Assembly (NCBI GenBank): GCA_037903355.1
Contig: JBAJFE010000023.1
Location: forward strand, 1,116,001 to 1,180,000
DNA length: 64,000 nt
Direction: 5' to 3'
Source: Trichuris trichiura
Taxonomy: Eukaryota; Nematoda; Enoplea; Trichinellida; Trichuridae
The stretch's first letter is position 1. Each line of letters opens with the position of its first letter. The notes under the pieces are model-generated. The model saw only the letters and a program-made list of their open reading frames with translations, had not been told where the DNA came from and searched no databases. Positions 1 to 10,975 of this stretch are shown here, piece after piece. The position numbers and the translations under genes were made by a program.

Positions 1-1567
1 AAGATTTCACGCAACAAAGCTGGTTCAGGCAGCACGATTATTAGTGCTTACTGCGCAGTTCTAAAAAGCCTAAAATACACTTGTTCACGTGAAACATTTC
101 TGCTCAGTTTCTATACTTGCTCATTTGATAACTGAACGATCTATCGAGTGCGATGAAACAGAAACTTTCCACCATCGAACTTTTACATTAGCACTACCTA
201 CATTTACAATTTCATACTGTTCCTTAAAATTGTTATCCGTAAAACGTTTTCATCCGATAACGTACTTTTGCAAAATAAGCATTTGCGCCAGTCGAACAAA
301 TCATTACGTATAACAGCTTTTAAATAATTGACTGCGATAGTTTGCCAAGGGAAGGTGAAATTTAAAGCTGCATTTTATCGAATGCCACAAACAAACTATT
401 TCCAAAGTATGTTTATAAACCGCTGTTTGACTGCTTTTCTTCTCGCTCACCCTCTCCGTATTTGCTTAACTCTTACGCACTGTACCCTTCACTACAAAAG
501 GTTTCGCCTAGGATGATTTTGTTCGCGCACAGGTTGTACTTTAGATTTGACAAAAAAAAGTTTTCGTCTTCTCGTATAAGCGGTAAACGATGCTTGTGTC
601 GAAAATATGGATACAAACTAGCATCACTTTAAAACTACCTGCGCATCAAATTTATTGCAACCTGCAGATCAATGAAGACGTTATTACGTCTGCTAAGGTG
701 TACCAGTGCTCATTGTTCGCTGATACGCTCATGGTGATAGGTGGAGTGCATGTGGCGTGGGCAGTATACGAACAGCGTATGCGAATGCACAAAAATGCCA
801 CCTTACGCTAATGCGTTACGAATGATATGCAAGCACAGTAAGGCGGACTGGCCTGACAAGTGTTGAACAGTAGTGCCATGGCAAGTTCAGCGAACATCAT
901 GCGCTTGGATCATCGTATGGTTTATATGAAGATATTGGCATTGGTTGTAGCTGCTACGGGCGGCTTTGCAAGCTGGTATTCCTTTGCTGCAGTGCTATCA
1001 ACGATATATGGATTCCTTACGATATTGAAGAAAACGAAAGTTACAAGAAAAGAATACGAAAGAATATTTATCCGCGCACGATTTCAACGTTATTTCTGCT
1101 GATCTGATGGACGCAGCAAGAATCAGAGCAATTCCAAAAAGTCTGTTACATCCTTCAGTGTACATTGAGTAGACAGCTGTGATGCGTGAAGATGTCATAT
1201 GCATCTCTTATGCTTTGGTACATGGGCAGTTTATTGCGTGCACGAAACGATATGTGATACAGCTGAACCAGAAAAGCTGATCCGTTGACAGTTTTGCAGT
1301 TTATGAAAGCAATGCACGTACGATCGAAGATCTGGTGTGTGCAACAAATAAGGCGCAAGGCTAAACATGAGCCTTCATGCAGCCTTTTCAACTGGACAAC
1401 TACAGTTATTGATGAGAATTTAGTAGGCGATGGCATGCCTACTTTCTTATCTTACCTGCCAGTCACATTTGACTGTCACTGTATTGTAAATTGTTACGCA
1501 AGATATTGGTGTTTAACGCAGGTGTGTGAAGTTGTTGTAACGACTTCATAAACGAGGCTACCTTCAG

Positions 1568-2050
1568 TTGGTAGTTTATTGTGACGATATTGAGCCTCCG
1601 GGCAGTCACGTTTGCGTGGCTGACAGTAAGCTGCAAAAGGAACAGAAGGTGTATCGTCTGTCTTTTGTGCAAAGTCGATCTGAATGGCGCAGCACTGTTT
1701 GCAAGTACGGCCGGTTTATTTCCAAATTACAAAGATTAACTTTTGGCTCAGAAGATTGGCAGAGAAACATCCGCAGAGCTACCATTCGTAATGTTCAACC
1801 TTCTTTTCACTGGTCAAAGTTGTTTGAACCTTTTGTCCGATGGACAAAGTTGTTTGAACCTTTTGTTCGATGGACAAAGTTGTTTGAACCTTTTGTTCGG
1901 TGGACAAAGTTGTTTGAACCTTTTGTTCAGCAGACAAAGTTACTTTTTACTGGGAGCTGGGTTTGTGCTGTGAATGAACGAAGCTTTTTATGGTGTTCAT
2001 CACACATAAAATATGGGGCAACTTGGTTGATGTGCCGCAGAGAAGTTTAA
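1568..2050 (+). other. Unrecognised open frame in palindrome arm (left copy)
   Basis: A frame of about 160 codons is open here, and a very similar one of about 149 codons is open in the opposite arm (5035-5484, minus strand). The frame has no ATG at its beginning; a stop lies shortly upstream. Its middle is made of repeats of a ten-residue unit close to WTKLFEPFVR, encoded by the 30-bp DNA repeat. The two copies differ by substitutions, small in-frame changes and repeat number, and both stay open. That could mean coding or recent duplication. I recognise no domain. It may be the remains of an element gene or simply chance. Confidence 0.2.
1811..1930. repeat. 30-bp tandem repeat, four copies
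   Basis: Four consecutive 30-bp units, each beginning TGGNCAAAGTTGTTTGAACC, lie at 1811, 1841, 1871 and 1901. A partial unit follows. The matching place in the other arm of the palindrome has only three units. Confidence 0.93.
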
Positions 2051-2822
2051 TGTTTTTGTCCGACCCTAGTTTGTTCCATTTCATTCATAATGAAGACTTT
2101 GTGTTTTATCCGAATCGCTAACGTCGTAAAACTGATTAAAGTCATTCTACTGGCCATTCACGTGTTCTTTCTCATGTTTTAGAGTACCAGCAGAATGTTT
2201 GAATAATTAATAAAGCGTTGAAAGTCACTAGAGCCGCTAGTGCGAGAGAAATAGTCTTTTATTTAAAGAAGTACCCCTGGAATGTTCTGTAGCAGATACC
2301 AGGAATCCCATTAATGGAAAGCGGTACATACGTTTCGTAATTTTATCCGGGAGTAAGTTCACTCCTACAGCAAATCTGCTTTTCCTTAGCGTTTCCTATT
2401 TTTCAGCCTCTCTCTATCTATTCGTAATGTATGGCCGCTAAAAAAATACAAAAAAGTGTCTACTTTCTAATCAAAACAAACTTGGATCTTGTTAGCTGTG
2501 TTTCATGTCATACTGTAACGTTGCAGAGCACCTGTTTTGGTTTCCTTAAGTCCGAAGGTAAACTTAAGGTTTACGTGTTAATTTAAGCCCACGTAGGCGC
2601 AAGATAGGATAACTGGTATACCCTTCGGAAAGGGAATAGAAGGTTTGGCGCTTGTCTAACAAACATGAACCTGCATTTCACAAACTGCGTAGGCGTTGCG
2701 AACAAGTCGGCTCAACAATTATTTAAAAGTGACCCGGAATGCGAAAGAAAAATTAAATTGATTAAAGCCAATGTATCCTATTTTTCGAGACTCTAAATGT
2801 ATCGCTCTTGTGGAATTATTTA

Positions 2823-3869
2823 TGTTGGAAATATATCAACTCATACAGTACGCGTTACGTATGCTACACATCACGTTAACTCTCCACTGTGTTCTGACGA
2901 ATAAATGGTGTACTCTGCTTTTGAAGTTACAACAATTTACCCCTTCAGAAATTGTAAGAAAACCGAAATGGATCAACAGTAATCAGGATCTTGTTCCTTA
3001 CCAGTCTATCGGTCATGTCGCAGGTTTGGCTGTGAACCCATTCTACCGTTGCGTAAGCTTAAATGTATGAGTTATGTTTTGTATTATGTTTACATAAAAT
3101 CTGAACAAGATGGGTGGCATAGTTGCCAACAGATGCAAAAGACAGTGCCCAGCACTCTTGCCTAGATACATCTTGCTTTCTTTAAGGGAAGCTAAGTGAT
3201 AAGATGCCCGAAGACCAATTATTCCTTTTCTTCAATGACAGTATTGGAATCACTGGTTAGCTCCAAAAGCTACAGAATGTTTTCGAGGAAAGCAGATGCA
3301 TAATCTTTGGCTTTAAAGCACGATCAGTCATGTAAACAGTAGTTTCCACAATTTCCCAATTCCATATTGTCACCACGCAACGGATTAGGACGCCAAAAAA
3401 CAATGCTGTTCAAAAACTGTGGGATCGTATTACAAACTTCGGCAGAGTTGGCGTAAATTTCAGATTAGTTTTAGGAAAAAGATTTATTTAACTTTGTAAA
3501 GGAGTGATGCGCCATCATACGCTCCGCCGTTCTTTTATGCGCTGAAAACGAGAACTAGCGTTTCCCGAAAGCTTGGCGGAATAAACTTTTAACAGGTAGC
3601 ACCGCCTTATTAGAATTATGAACATTGTAAGAGACGATTACAGCTAATTGTCCCTTGTATACCCGCGTTTGTTGTCCATTCACCAATTGCACCTGTACTT
3701 CGAACGGCTTTTGACTCGCTGTAACATTTGCTATCGTGAGATGCTCTGCCTTCTGTCACACGCATACCCTATTTTCCAGTGCTGTATCACGTAATCATGA
3801 GACCTAAGTCAACTTGCCTTCAAGCTGCTGTTGATTTATTTCGATTTTTTCACAATTTTCGACGGAAGC
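2823..3869. other. Spacer of palindrome 1
   Basis: About 1.05 kb of sequence between the two arms has no inverted partner. Apart from a possible copia-type remnant at 2939-3050 I see nothing codable in it. Confidence 0.7.
2939..3050 (+). pseudogene. Possible copia-type reverse transcriptase remnant
   Basis: The plus strand reads TPSEIV...VPYQSIG followed by LAVN. This resembles the end of the copia (Ty1/copia) reverse transcriptase region, where a TP...PYRxxIGSLMYL...RPDxAxAVN pattern is usual. The middle of the motif is missing or shifted in frame, so this can only be a degraded fragment. A clearer copia RNase H fragment lies 1.1 kb downstream in the same orientation, which supports the reading. 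Confidence 0.35.
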
Positions 3870-4099
3870 TAAATAACTCTACATGAGCAGTACATTTAAA
3901 GCCTCAAAAAATAGCATACATTGGCTATGGTCAATTTAATTTTTCTTTCGCATTCCAGATCACTTTTAAATAAATGTTGGGAGGAAATGTCCGTAACGCC
4001 CACGCCGTTTATGAAATGCAGGTTCATATTTGTTAGGCAAGCGCCAAACCTTCTATTCCCTTTCCGAAGGGTATGCCAGTTATCCTATTTTGCGCCTAC

Positions 4100-4217
4100 G
4101 GAAATGCCGCAGTGAGTTGGGAAGCTAGAAAACAGCGTACAGTGGCGTGAAGTAGCACTGAAGCTGAATACATGAGTTTAGCTGAGACTGTTAAGGAGAC
4201 CCTATAGATGAGGTAAA
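4100..4217 (+). pseudogene. copia-type RNase H fragment
   Basis: The plus strand encodes GNAAVSWEARKQRTVA, then a TGA stop where copia polyproteins usually have a leucine, then STEAEYMSLAETVKE and a TAG. The pattern GNAxxSWxxxKQxxVAxSSTEAEYxxLxxxxKE is the signature of the RNase H domain at the end of Ty1/copia Pol. The match to the family pattern is strong even though only about 35 codons remain. The piece is absent from the left palindrome arm, which reads straight through this point with only a few bases different. It is therefore either a later insertion in the right arm or a piece lost from the left. Confidence 0.8.
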
Positions 4218-4588
4218 GGCTTAAATTAAAACGTAAACCTTAAGTTTACCTTCGGATTTAAGGAAACCAAAACAGGTGATCCGCAACGTTACAGTACGAC
4301 ATGAGACACATAGCTAACATGATCCAAGTCTGTTTTGAATAGAAAGTAGACGATTTTTTGTATTTTTTAGCGGCCATAAATTACGAATAGATAGGGAGAG
4401 GTTGAAAGATAGTAAACGCTAAGGAAAAGCAGATTTGCTGTAGGAGTGAACTTACTCCCGGATAAAATTACGAAACGTATGTACCGCTTTCCATTAACGG
4501 GATTCCTGGTATCTGCTACAGAACATTCCAGGGGTACTTCTTTAAATAAAAGACTATTTCTCTCGCACTAGCGGCTCTAGTGACTTTC

Positions 4589-4860
4589 TGTTGGAAAACG
4601 GCCGCCGAACACACGTCAACGTGAGTGACTCACGGCGGAGGAAGTTAACCACCCACGCACGGGCAATTTGCCAGATGCAGATAAGACGCCTACGCCGATA
4701 AGAACAACGCTTGCTCTTTTCTGCTCTGCGCTTTCATTCTGTTCGCTTGTGCTCGTCCTGATAAGCTGCTTGCCAGGTTACGCTGTTTTTCATCATTAAA
4801 CTGTCTTTGCTTCGCGCTTGCTCTGTGTGCTATACTGGAACACGTCTCATTTTTCCAACA
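4589..4860. mobile_element. Solo LTR (272 bp)
   Basis: The element begins TGTTGGAAAA and ends TTTTCCAACA, so it has TG..CA borders inside a short inverted repeat. It is flanked on both sides by CTTTC (4584-4588 and 4861-4865), a 5-bp target duplication. The left arm of the palindrome has the empty site with one CTTTC. No internal retrotransposon sequence is present, so this is a solo LTR left by recombination between two LTRs. The 5-bp duplication fits Pao/BEL or gypsy elements; I cannot assign the family further. Confidence 0.88.
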
Positions 4861-5034
4861 CTTTCAACGCTTTATTAATTATTCAAACATTCTGCTGGTA
4901 CTCTAAAGCATGAGAAAGAACACGTGAATGCCCAGTAGAATGACTTTAATCAGTTTTACGACGTCAGCAATTCGGATAAAGCACAAAGTCTTCATTATGA
5001 ATGAAATGGAACAGACTAGGTTCGGACAAAAACA

Positions 5035-5484
5035 TTAAACTTCTCTGCGGCACATCAACCAAGTTGTCCCATATTTTATGTTTGATGTACGCCACAAAAA
5101 GCTTCGTTCATTCACAGCACAAACACAGCTCCCAGTAAAAAGTAACTTTGTCTGCTGAACAAAAGGTTCAAACAATTTTGTCCACTGAACAAAAGGTTCA
5201 AACAACTTTGTCCATCGAACAAAAGGTTCAAACAACTTTGACCAGTGAAAAGAAGGTTGGACATTACGAATGGTAGCTCTGCGGATGTTTCTCTGCCAAT
5301 TTTCTGAGCCAAAAGTTAATTTTTGTATCTCGGACGCAAGCCAGCTGAGGCTGCAAAGAGTGCTGCGCCATTCAGATCGACTTTGCACAAAAGACAGACG
5401 ATACACCTGTTCCTTTTGCAGCTTACTGTCAGCCACGCAAACGTGACTGCCCGGAGGCTCAATATCGTCACAATAAACTACCAA
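5035..5484 (-). other. Unrecognised open frame in palindrome arm (right copy)
   Basis: This is the partner of the plus-strand frame at 1568-2050, about 149 codons on the minus strand. It differs most in a short stretch before the repeats, where the reading frame is nevertheless kept, and it has three rather than four ten-residue units. The function is unknown, and the lack of an ATG start weakens the case for a gene. Confidence 0.2.
5155..5244. repeat. 30-bp tandem repeat, three copies (right arm)
   Basis: Three units, the reverse complement of the repeat at 1811-1930, lie at 5155, 5185 and 5215. The left arm has four. Confidence 0.9.
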
Positions 5485-7217
5485 CTGAAGGTAGCCTCGT
5501 TTATGAAGTCGTTACAACAACTTCGCACATCTGCGTTAAACACCAATATCTTGCGTAACAATTTACAATACAGTGACAGTCAAATGTGACTGGCAGGTAA
5601 GATAAGAAAGTGGGCATGCCATCGCCTACTAAATTCTCATCAATAACTGTAGTTGTCCAGTTGAAAGGGCTGCATGAAGGCTCATGTTTAGCCTTGCGCC
5701 TTATTTGTTGCATACACCATATCTTCGATCGTACGTGTATTGCTTTTATAAACCGCAAAACTGCCAACGGATCAGCTTTTCTGGTTCAGCGGTATCACAT
5801 ATCGTTTCGTGCACGCAATAAACTGCCCATATACCAAAGCAAAAGAGATGCATATGACATCTTCACGCATCACAGCTGTCTACTCAATATACACTGAAGG
5901 ATGTAACAGTCTTTTTGGAATTGCTCTGATTCTTGCTGCGTCCATCAGATCAGCAGAAATAACGTTGAAATCGTGCGCGGATAAATATTCTTTCGTATTC
6001 TTTTCTTGTAACTTTCGTTTTCTTCAATATCGTAAGGAATCCATATATCGTTGATAGCACTGCAGCAAAGGAATACCAGCTTGCAAAGCCGCCCGTAGCA
6101 GCTACAACCAATGCCAATATCTTCCTATAAACCATACGATGATCCAAGCGCATGATGTTCGCTGAACTTGCCATGGCACTACTGTTCAACACTTGTCAGG
6201 CCAGTCCGCCTTACTGTGCTTGCATATCATTCGTAACGCATTAGCCTAAGGTGGCATTTTTGTGCATTCGCATACGCTGTTCGTATACTGCCCACGTCAC
6301 ATGCACTCCACCTATCACCATGAGCGTATCAGCGAACAATGAGCACTGGTACACCTTAGCAGACGTAATAACGTCTTCATTGATCTGCAGGTTGCAATAA
6401 ATTTGATGCGCAGGTAGTTTTAAAGTGATGCTAGTTTGTATCCATATTTTCGACACAAGCATCGTTTTCCGCTTATACGAGAAGACGAAAACTTTTTTTT
6501 GTCAAGTCTAAGGTACAATCTGTGCACGAACAAAATCATCCTAGGCGAAACCTTTTGTAGTGAAGGGTACAGTGCGTAAGAGTTAAGCAAATACAGAGAG
6601 GGTGAGCGAGAAGAAAAGCAGTCAAACAGCGGTTTATAAACATACGTTGGAAATAGTTTGTTTGTGGCATTCGATAAAATGCAGCTTTAAATTTCACCTT
6701 CCCTTGGCAAACTATCGCAGTCAATTATTTAAAAGCTGTTATACGTAGTCATTTGTTCAACTGGCGCAAATGCTTATTTTGCAAAAGTACGTTATCGGAT
6801 GAAAACGTTTTACGGATAACAATTTTAAGGAACAGTATGAAATTGTAAATGTAGGTAGTGCTAATGTAAAAGTTCGATGGTGGAAAGTTTCTGTTTCATC
6901 GCACTCGATAGAGCGTTCAGTTATCAAATGAGCAAGTATAGAAACTGAGCAGAAATGTTTCACGTGAACAAGTGTATTTTAGGCTTTTTAGAACTGCGCA
7001 GTAAGCACAAATAATCGTGCTGGCTGAACAAGCTTTGTTGCGTGAAATCTTTCATGCAAATCGACTTTCGTGCTCGCTAAAGTGGTATATTAAGCTGATA
7101 ACTCTGCAAGTAATATAAGCTTCTTTCCGGTGATTTCTTGAATGCTTCGATATCCTTTATTTTCGTGTATGTTGTCTAAATGTGTAATTAACGGATCTTT
7201 TATTGAACGTTTTGCAG

Positions 7218-7637
7218 GGGCAGGTTCCTCTACGACGTTTCAATGGTTCAATACCTGTTATGGCAGTGACTTGCGTCACCTTAGTTGTATCGTTCCGCTG
7301 TAGGTGAAATTAAATGTTAGCACCGTGTGAACACTACATTTTTGTTGTAGGAAAGAAGAAGATAATGAACTCATCTTTCATCTAAGTCACTTACAATGGC
7401 AGAAGTTCGATGGATGCTTTTATCGGAATGGTTGGGCTGGTTTTCCTTTGGGTGCATTGGGACACTTCTTCTTTATTGACAAGTCGGTAAGTTCATTGCT
7501 TCATTGTGCCGCCAATTTTATGGAGCAATACTTAGTGTTCAATACTTTTGTGTTCCTTATTGTCTACGGGGGTTGATTCGGTTACTTTGAAGGAATGTGA
7601 GTGGACGTATTAAAATTTTTTTTCTTAGATGAGTTAA
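7218..7637 (+). CDS. Possible 3' end of an unassigned spliced gene
   Basis: Three exons can be joined in frame. Exon 7218-7303 follows a TTTTGCAG acceptor. Exon 7351-7486 lies between TTTGTTGTAG and a GTAAGT donor. A tiny last exon, 7629-7637, reads ATG AGT TAA after TTTCTTAG. The 47-nt first intron matches the intron size of the neighbouring genes. The second exon encodes a convincing stretch with KFDGCFYRNGWAGFPLG in its middle; the first has a hydrophobic run. I do not recognise the protein. The 5' part would lie upstream, close to or inside the palindrome, so the gene may be truncated by it. The open frame and good splice signals are seen; that it is a gene is inference. Confidence 0.3.
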
Positions 7638-8390
7638 CGATATTTTCGTATTAAAATAAGGTTCAATAAGTCCATGTATTTTAACGCACCCTAAAGTAAA
7701 GTAGTTCCTGCGTTTAAGATCTATATTAGTTGGGGTTTCTTGTACTTAAGTAAACGCCAATGTCTGATTGAAAATAGCGTAAGTGTTTTGTGAAAATGAC
7801 TTGGAACAATGGGGCTTGACGTAGAAGCAAATGGTCCTGTTTCCATATATGCACTAACGTATGCAGTTTGTCCGGTTTAATTTCAGTATAGGTGGTTGAT
7901 GGAAAGTATGTGTGGTAGTTACACAGGAAGAACGTATGTATCCCATGTGCAGCATGCATGAAGTACATGCTGCTTACACGTAAGATGTGCGTTGTCATCA
8001 AAGGTTTCTACAACGTATGCGTAATACACAGGTTTTATATGGTCTACATTCAAGAAGTTTATGGAATTTGCTGTATCCACGCAGTATACTTTGCGAATAA
8101 GCTGAATACCTCTTAGTAGCCCCGGTTTCCGTGGTACAGGTGTAGTAAGTATACTACATGTATCTGCATATGAGGAATAGTGACGTCATATAAGTCGTCT
8201 GCGTGGTATAAATTGTTTATAAATAAGATATTTGTGATGTACATGGTCGAAAGCCACATGTGCAATATCCATCGCGTATATAGTTATGTACAAAGCATAT
8301 TTTTGCTAGTCAAGTCAATGAAGTGAAGTTGGTCACGTCAGGTTTGAGCGCAGTTGGAATGAGTGCCTTAGGAATTTATCATTAGCAGTT
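7638..8390. other. Intergenic, nothing recognised
   Basis: AT-rich sequence with short chance frames only. One perfect TGACGTCA (CRE-type) palindrome lies at 8181-8188. Confidence 0.5.
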
Positions 8391-8558
8391 ATGCTTGGGA
8401 AGCGGTACCCGCTTACATTTTTCGCTGTCTTCATTCTACACTGCTTAATTTGTTTCTTGTCTCCTCCGGTCCGATCGATCAAAAAGAATTCTACAAATCA
8501 CAATGGGAACAACATTGACGCTACAGAGGTTTTCTACTCCCCGAAGACGTCATCGTAA
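8391..8558 (+). CDS. Possible small secreted peptide (55 aa)
   Basis: The frame begins with ATG and starts MLGKRYPLTFFAVFILHC. That is a short basic head followed by a hydrophobic core, typical of a signal peptide, with a likely cleavage region near SPPVRS. The rest is a short polar tail rich in Asn, Ser and Thr that ends at a TAA. An AATAAA polyadenylation signal follows at once (8561-8566). An acceptor-like TTTATCATTAG lies just upstream of the ATG, so a 5' exon or trans-splice site is possible. I do not recognise the peptide. The layout fits a small secreted or neuropeptide-like product, but a 55-codon frame can arise by chance. Confidence 0.35.
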   Translation: MLGKRYPLTFFAVFILHCLICFLSPPVRSIKKNSTNHNGNNIDATEVFYSPKTSS

Positions 8559-8560
8559 AG

Positions 8561-8566
8561 AATAAA
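8561..8566 (+). promoter_or_regulatory. AATAAA polyadenylation signal
   Basis: AATAAA lies three bases after the stop codon of the small secreted-peptide frame. Confidence 0.35.
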
Positions 8567-9750
8567 GAATTATTGAGCATTTGAGGCATCGTCTTCCAGC
8601 AATGGCTGCCCCTTACTTTGCATAGTTTAACTGGCTTGAATTAATTAACCTATTGCGAAACGAAACCGTTCTCCGCCTAACCATTAGCGAGGGGAGTGAT
8701 CTATCAAATAACTGGAAGGCAATAAAAAAGTATTTGAGAGCACTCGTTAATCAAGTCAACTTGCGCAATGGTTTTACGTTGTAGGTGATCAGACGAGCTG
8801 GCAGTAGGCTTTGCAAACTTTCAATGACGCTCGAGTATGCTCGCAAAAAGCTGACTGTACGAAAGACGTCGGTCGCAGGTTTTTGCCTGCGGGGGCGGTG
8901 AGGAATGGTTTAGTAGAAAAACCTCATATTTCAGGTAACTTTATCATCTCTTTTCTGGGTACTGTAAAGCCATCTGAGGTAGCGTTTTTTTCGCGGAAAG
9001 GTTTACTGCGCATAGCGACGGTTGGAAGAGAGAAACGATGAAAATTTTGAACAGTGGTTTTACGTAAGTTGCGTGTGAGCTACTGGCAAGCATTGTCATG
9101 ATCCAACGTGACAAAAGCTGAAGTTGCCCGTCGTATATCCATCCGCCCACGGGTGAACTAATTTACTCCGAGGTGTTGGACGCATGCATTCCGTCCTTTC
9201 GTAGCAATTTTGTTTGCAGCGCACGTTGGAACAACCCTTTTTAGGGCTACGGCTTCATTGCTTAATCGTTTCCTGCTTATCTAATCGGTTGCCGCTAGCG
9301 TTGTTGCCGAGATGATTAATGGGCTGCTCTGATTTGGATGGCAATTTCACCTTGTCAATGGTCGTGGCGAATTTATTTCACTTTTTTAAAATACCCTTTC
9401 TTTGGCTCGACTATTTTGGTCTTTGAATCGTCAATTGCGTTGTCGGTTGTTGGCATGCTTTACTTGTACATTCGTAATCGTTGGCATGACACGCATAGAA
9501 ACTTCGAGTAAATTTTGTCAACAAAAAGTCAACTTTGAAATGTAAATTTCCATTAAGCATTTTTCCATTAGCTTAAGAATATACATACTGCTTATCTGTC
9601 TGTTGCGCAATGTATTAGCAGTATATAACTTGAATAATGAGATGATTAATTTTGACTTAACGTTCAAGACCGGCTGTAGTTGTACAATTGACGCAAAGGT
9701 ATGCTAAAAATTTTGTTCTTAGCAGCTGCGTTCGCCGGTTTTGCGAATCA
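8567..9750. other. Intergenic, nothing recognised
   Basis: I see only short open frames with no start, splice context or recognisable motif. The 5' untranslated region and promoter of the thioesterase gene should lie in its last part. Confidence 0.5.
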
Positions 9751-10975
9751 ATGAATAAGTCACTTCGTCTTGAGTTGGTTGAAACATTTTTGAACTTGGA
9801 CCGCGTAGACGCCAACATCTATCGGTATGCTTACAATTTCGTTGAATTTTAGCCCCGCACGAGAAAATCTCCTTATTTAGAAGCAAACATTTGATTCCCG
9901 GAATTCCGGACAATCCTCGGGTCTACGGTGGTCAAGTGGTGGGTCAAGCAATGGTGGCTGCCACAAAGACCATAGACGATGCCTACCATCCTCATAGTCT
10001 ACATTGCTATTTTATCCTTGGAGGTAGTCGATCCACGAGTGGAAGGTGTTCAAGCGTGTATCCCTCCTTTAAGCCGACAGAAATATGCCCATCATATACA
10101 GCGTGGAAAGGGTAAGAGATGGTAACAGCTTTTGCACTCGCTTCGTCAAAGCAATACAAAATGGCGCCAACATCTTCACGTGCGAAATATCCTTTCAAAA
10201 GGTGAGCACCCTCCAAGTCTTTGAGTTTTCTTTCGCTTTTTTGACCAAATTGATTGTAGGATGAAAAGCAGTGGATTTTCCACCAAAACACTATGCCGAA
10301 AGTGCCTCGGCCAGAGGCGCTTGTAAGCATTGGAGAATTGGTTGAGCAAGAAATTAAGTACCTACGTTTCATAATTTTTCTTCTACCGTATTACGGTCGG
10401 GCGGTTTTTTTTCAGAAATGATCCCGCCTACGCCGAAAGGGTGGAATGCCTAAGGCGTATGGAGCATTTGCCTACCACATTTGACATCCGTCCGGTGGAG
10501 CCGGCAAAGTATCTACGCAAAACGGCCACCGAGGCTTCGTACATGTGCTGGGTGAAGGCCAAGGAGCCAATAGGTACTACGGACGCCGAGTATGGCAAAA
10601 TGCACTACCGCTCCTGTTTGAAGGTGACGATTCGCGTCTTCACTTATGCACCGCTGCTTTCATCTCGGACAGCTGCATGGTATCAACGGCTTTGTTGCCG
10701 CATGTTGGAAAAAATTTCTCCTTGGCCATGGCGGTGAGCTTAGACCACTCTATGTGGTTCCATGACAATAAGTTTCGTATGGACGAGTGGATGTTGTATG
10801 AAACGGTCAGTCGAGTGGCGGGTAAGGAATTATTTTCCATATACATAATCTTAGAAGAGTAACGCTTCTTTTAGCCAACAGTCGAGCATTGATCAACGGC
10901 CGTATGTGGTCTGGTGATGGAAAGTTGGTTTTGTCTACAGCGCAGGAAGCTCTCATACGTGGAAAGTTTGTCTAA
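9751..10975 (+). CDS. ACOT8: Acyl-CoA thioesterase, ACOT8 / TesB type
   Basis: Seven exons join in frame to give 299 aa: 9751-9824, 9881-10023, 10074-10201, 10260-10357, 10416-10573, 10624-10821 and 10875-10975. The introns are 50-58 nt. The family hydrolyses acyl-CoA to free acid and CoA, in animals mainly in peroxisomes. The N-terminal hotdog domain has [10 protein letters not shown] and HSLHCYF. The C-terminal hotdog domain has SLDHSMWFH with the expected catalytic Asp at about residue 241, and TAQEAL with the Gln at about 290. The length agrees with human ACOT8 (319 aa). The start is the only ATG giving the usual short head. One oddity is the end in GKFV rather than a SKL-type peroxisomal tail, so its location is uncertain. 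The identity is secure and the exon borders are well supported by homology. Confidence 0.95.

Larger units (their letters stand above)
1..2822. repeat. Left arm of large palindrome 1
   Basis: This stretch reappears as its reverse complement at 3870-7051. Base 1 pairs with about base 7051, so the left outer end lies at or beyond the window edge. Similarity is high over the outer 2.2 kb and weaker near the inner end, where it fades at about 2822. The arm is not simple sequence; it holds short open frames, among them 1568-2050, and a 30-bp tandem repeat. I see no terminal inverted repeat of a known transposon family. Long inverted arms with internal tandem repeats and a foreign centre resemble foldback-type elements. 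An inverted segmental duplication is the alternative. Confidence 0.9.
3870..7051. repeat. Right arm of large palindrome 1
   Basis: This is the reverse complement of 1-2822. It is longer than the left arm because it carries two extra pieces: a copia-derived fragment (about 4100-4217) and a 272-bp solo LTR (4589-4860). Both are absent from the left arm. Outside these pieces the arms align almost continuously with scattered substitutions and small indels. Confidence 0.9.

Noticed and set aside
8811..9041. 76-codon plus-strand frame
   Set aside because: It overlaps a minus-strand frame of similar length, and there is no motif, splice context or start support.
10007..10372. 121-codon open frame on the minus strand
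   Set aside because: It is the antisense of ACOT8 exons 3 and 4, whose plus-strand reading matches the family exactly.
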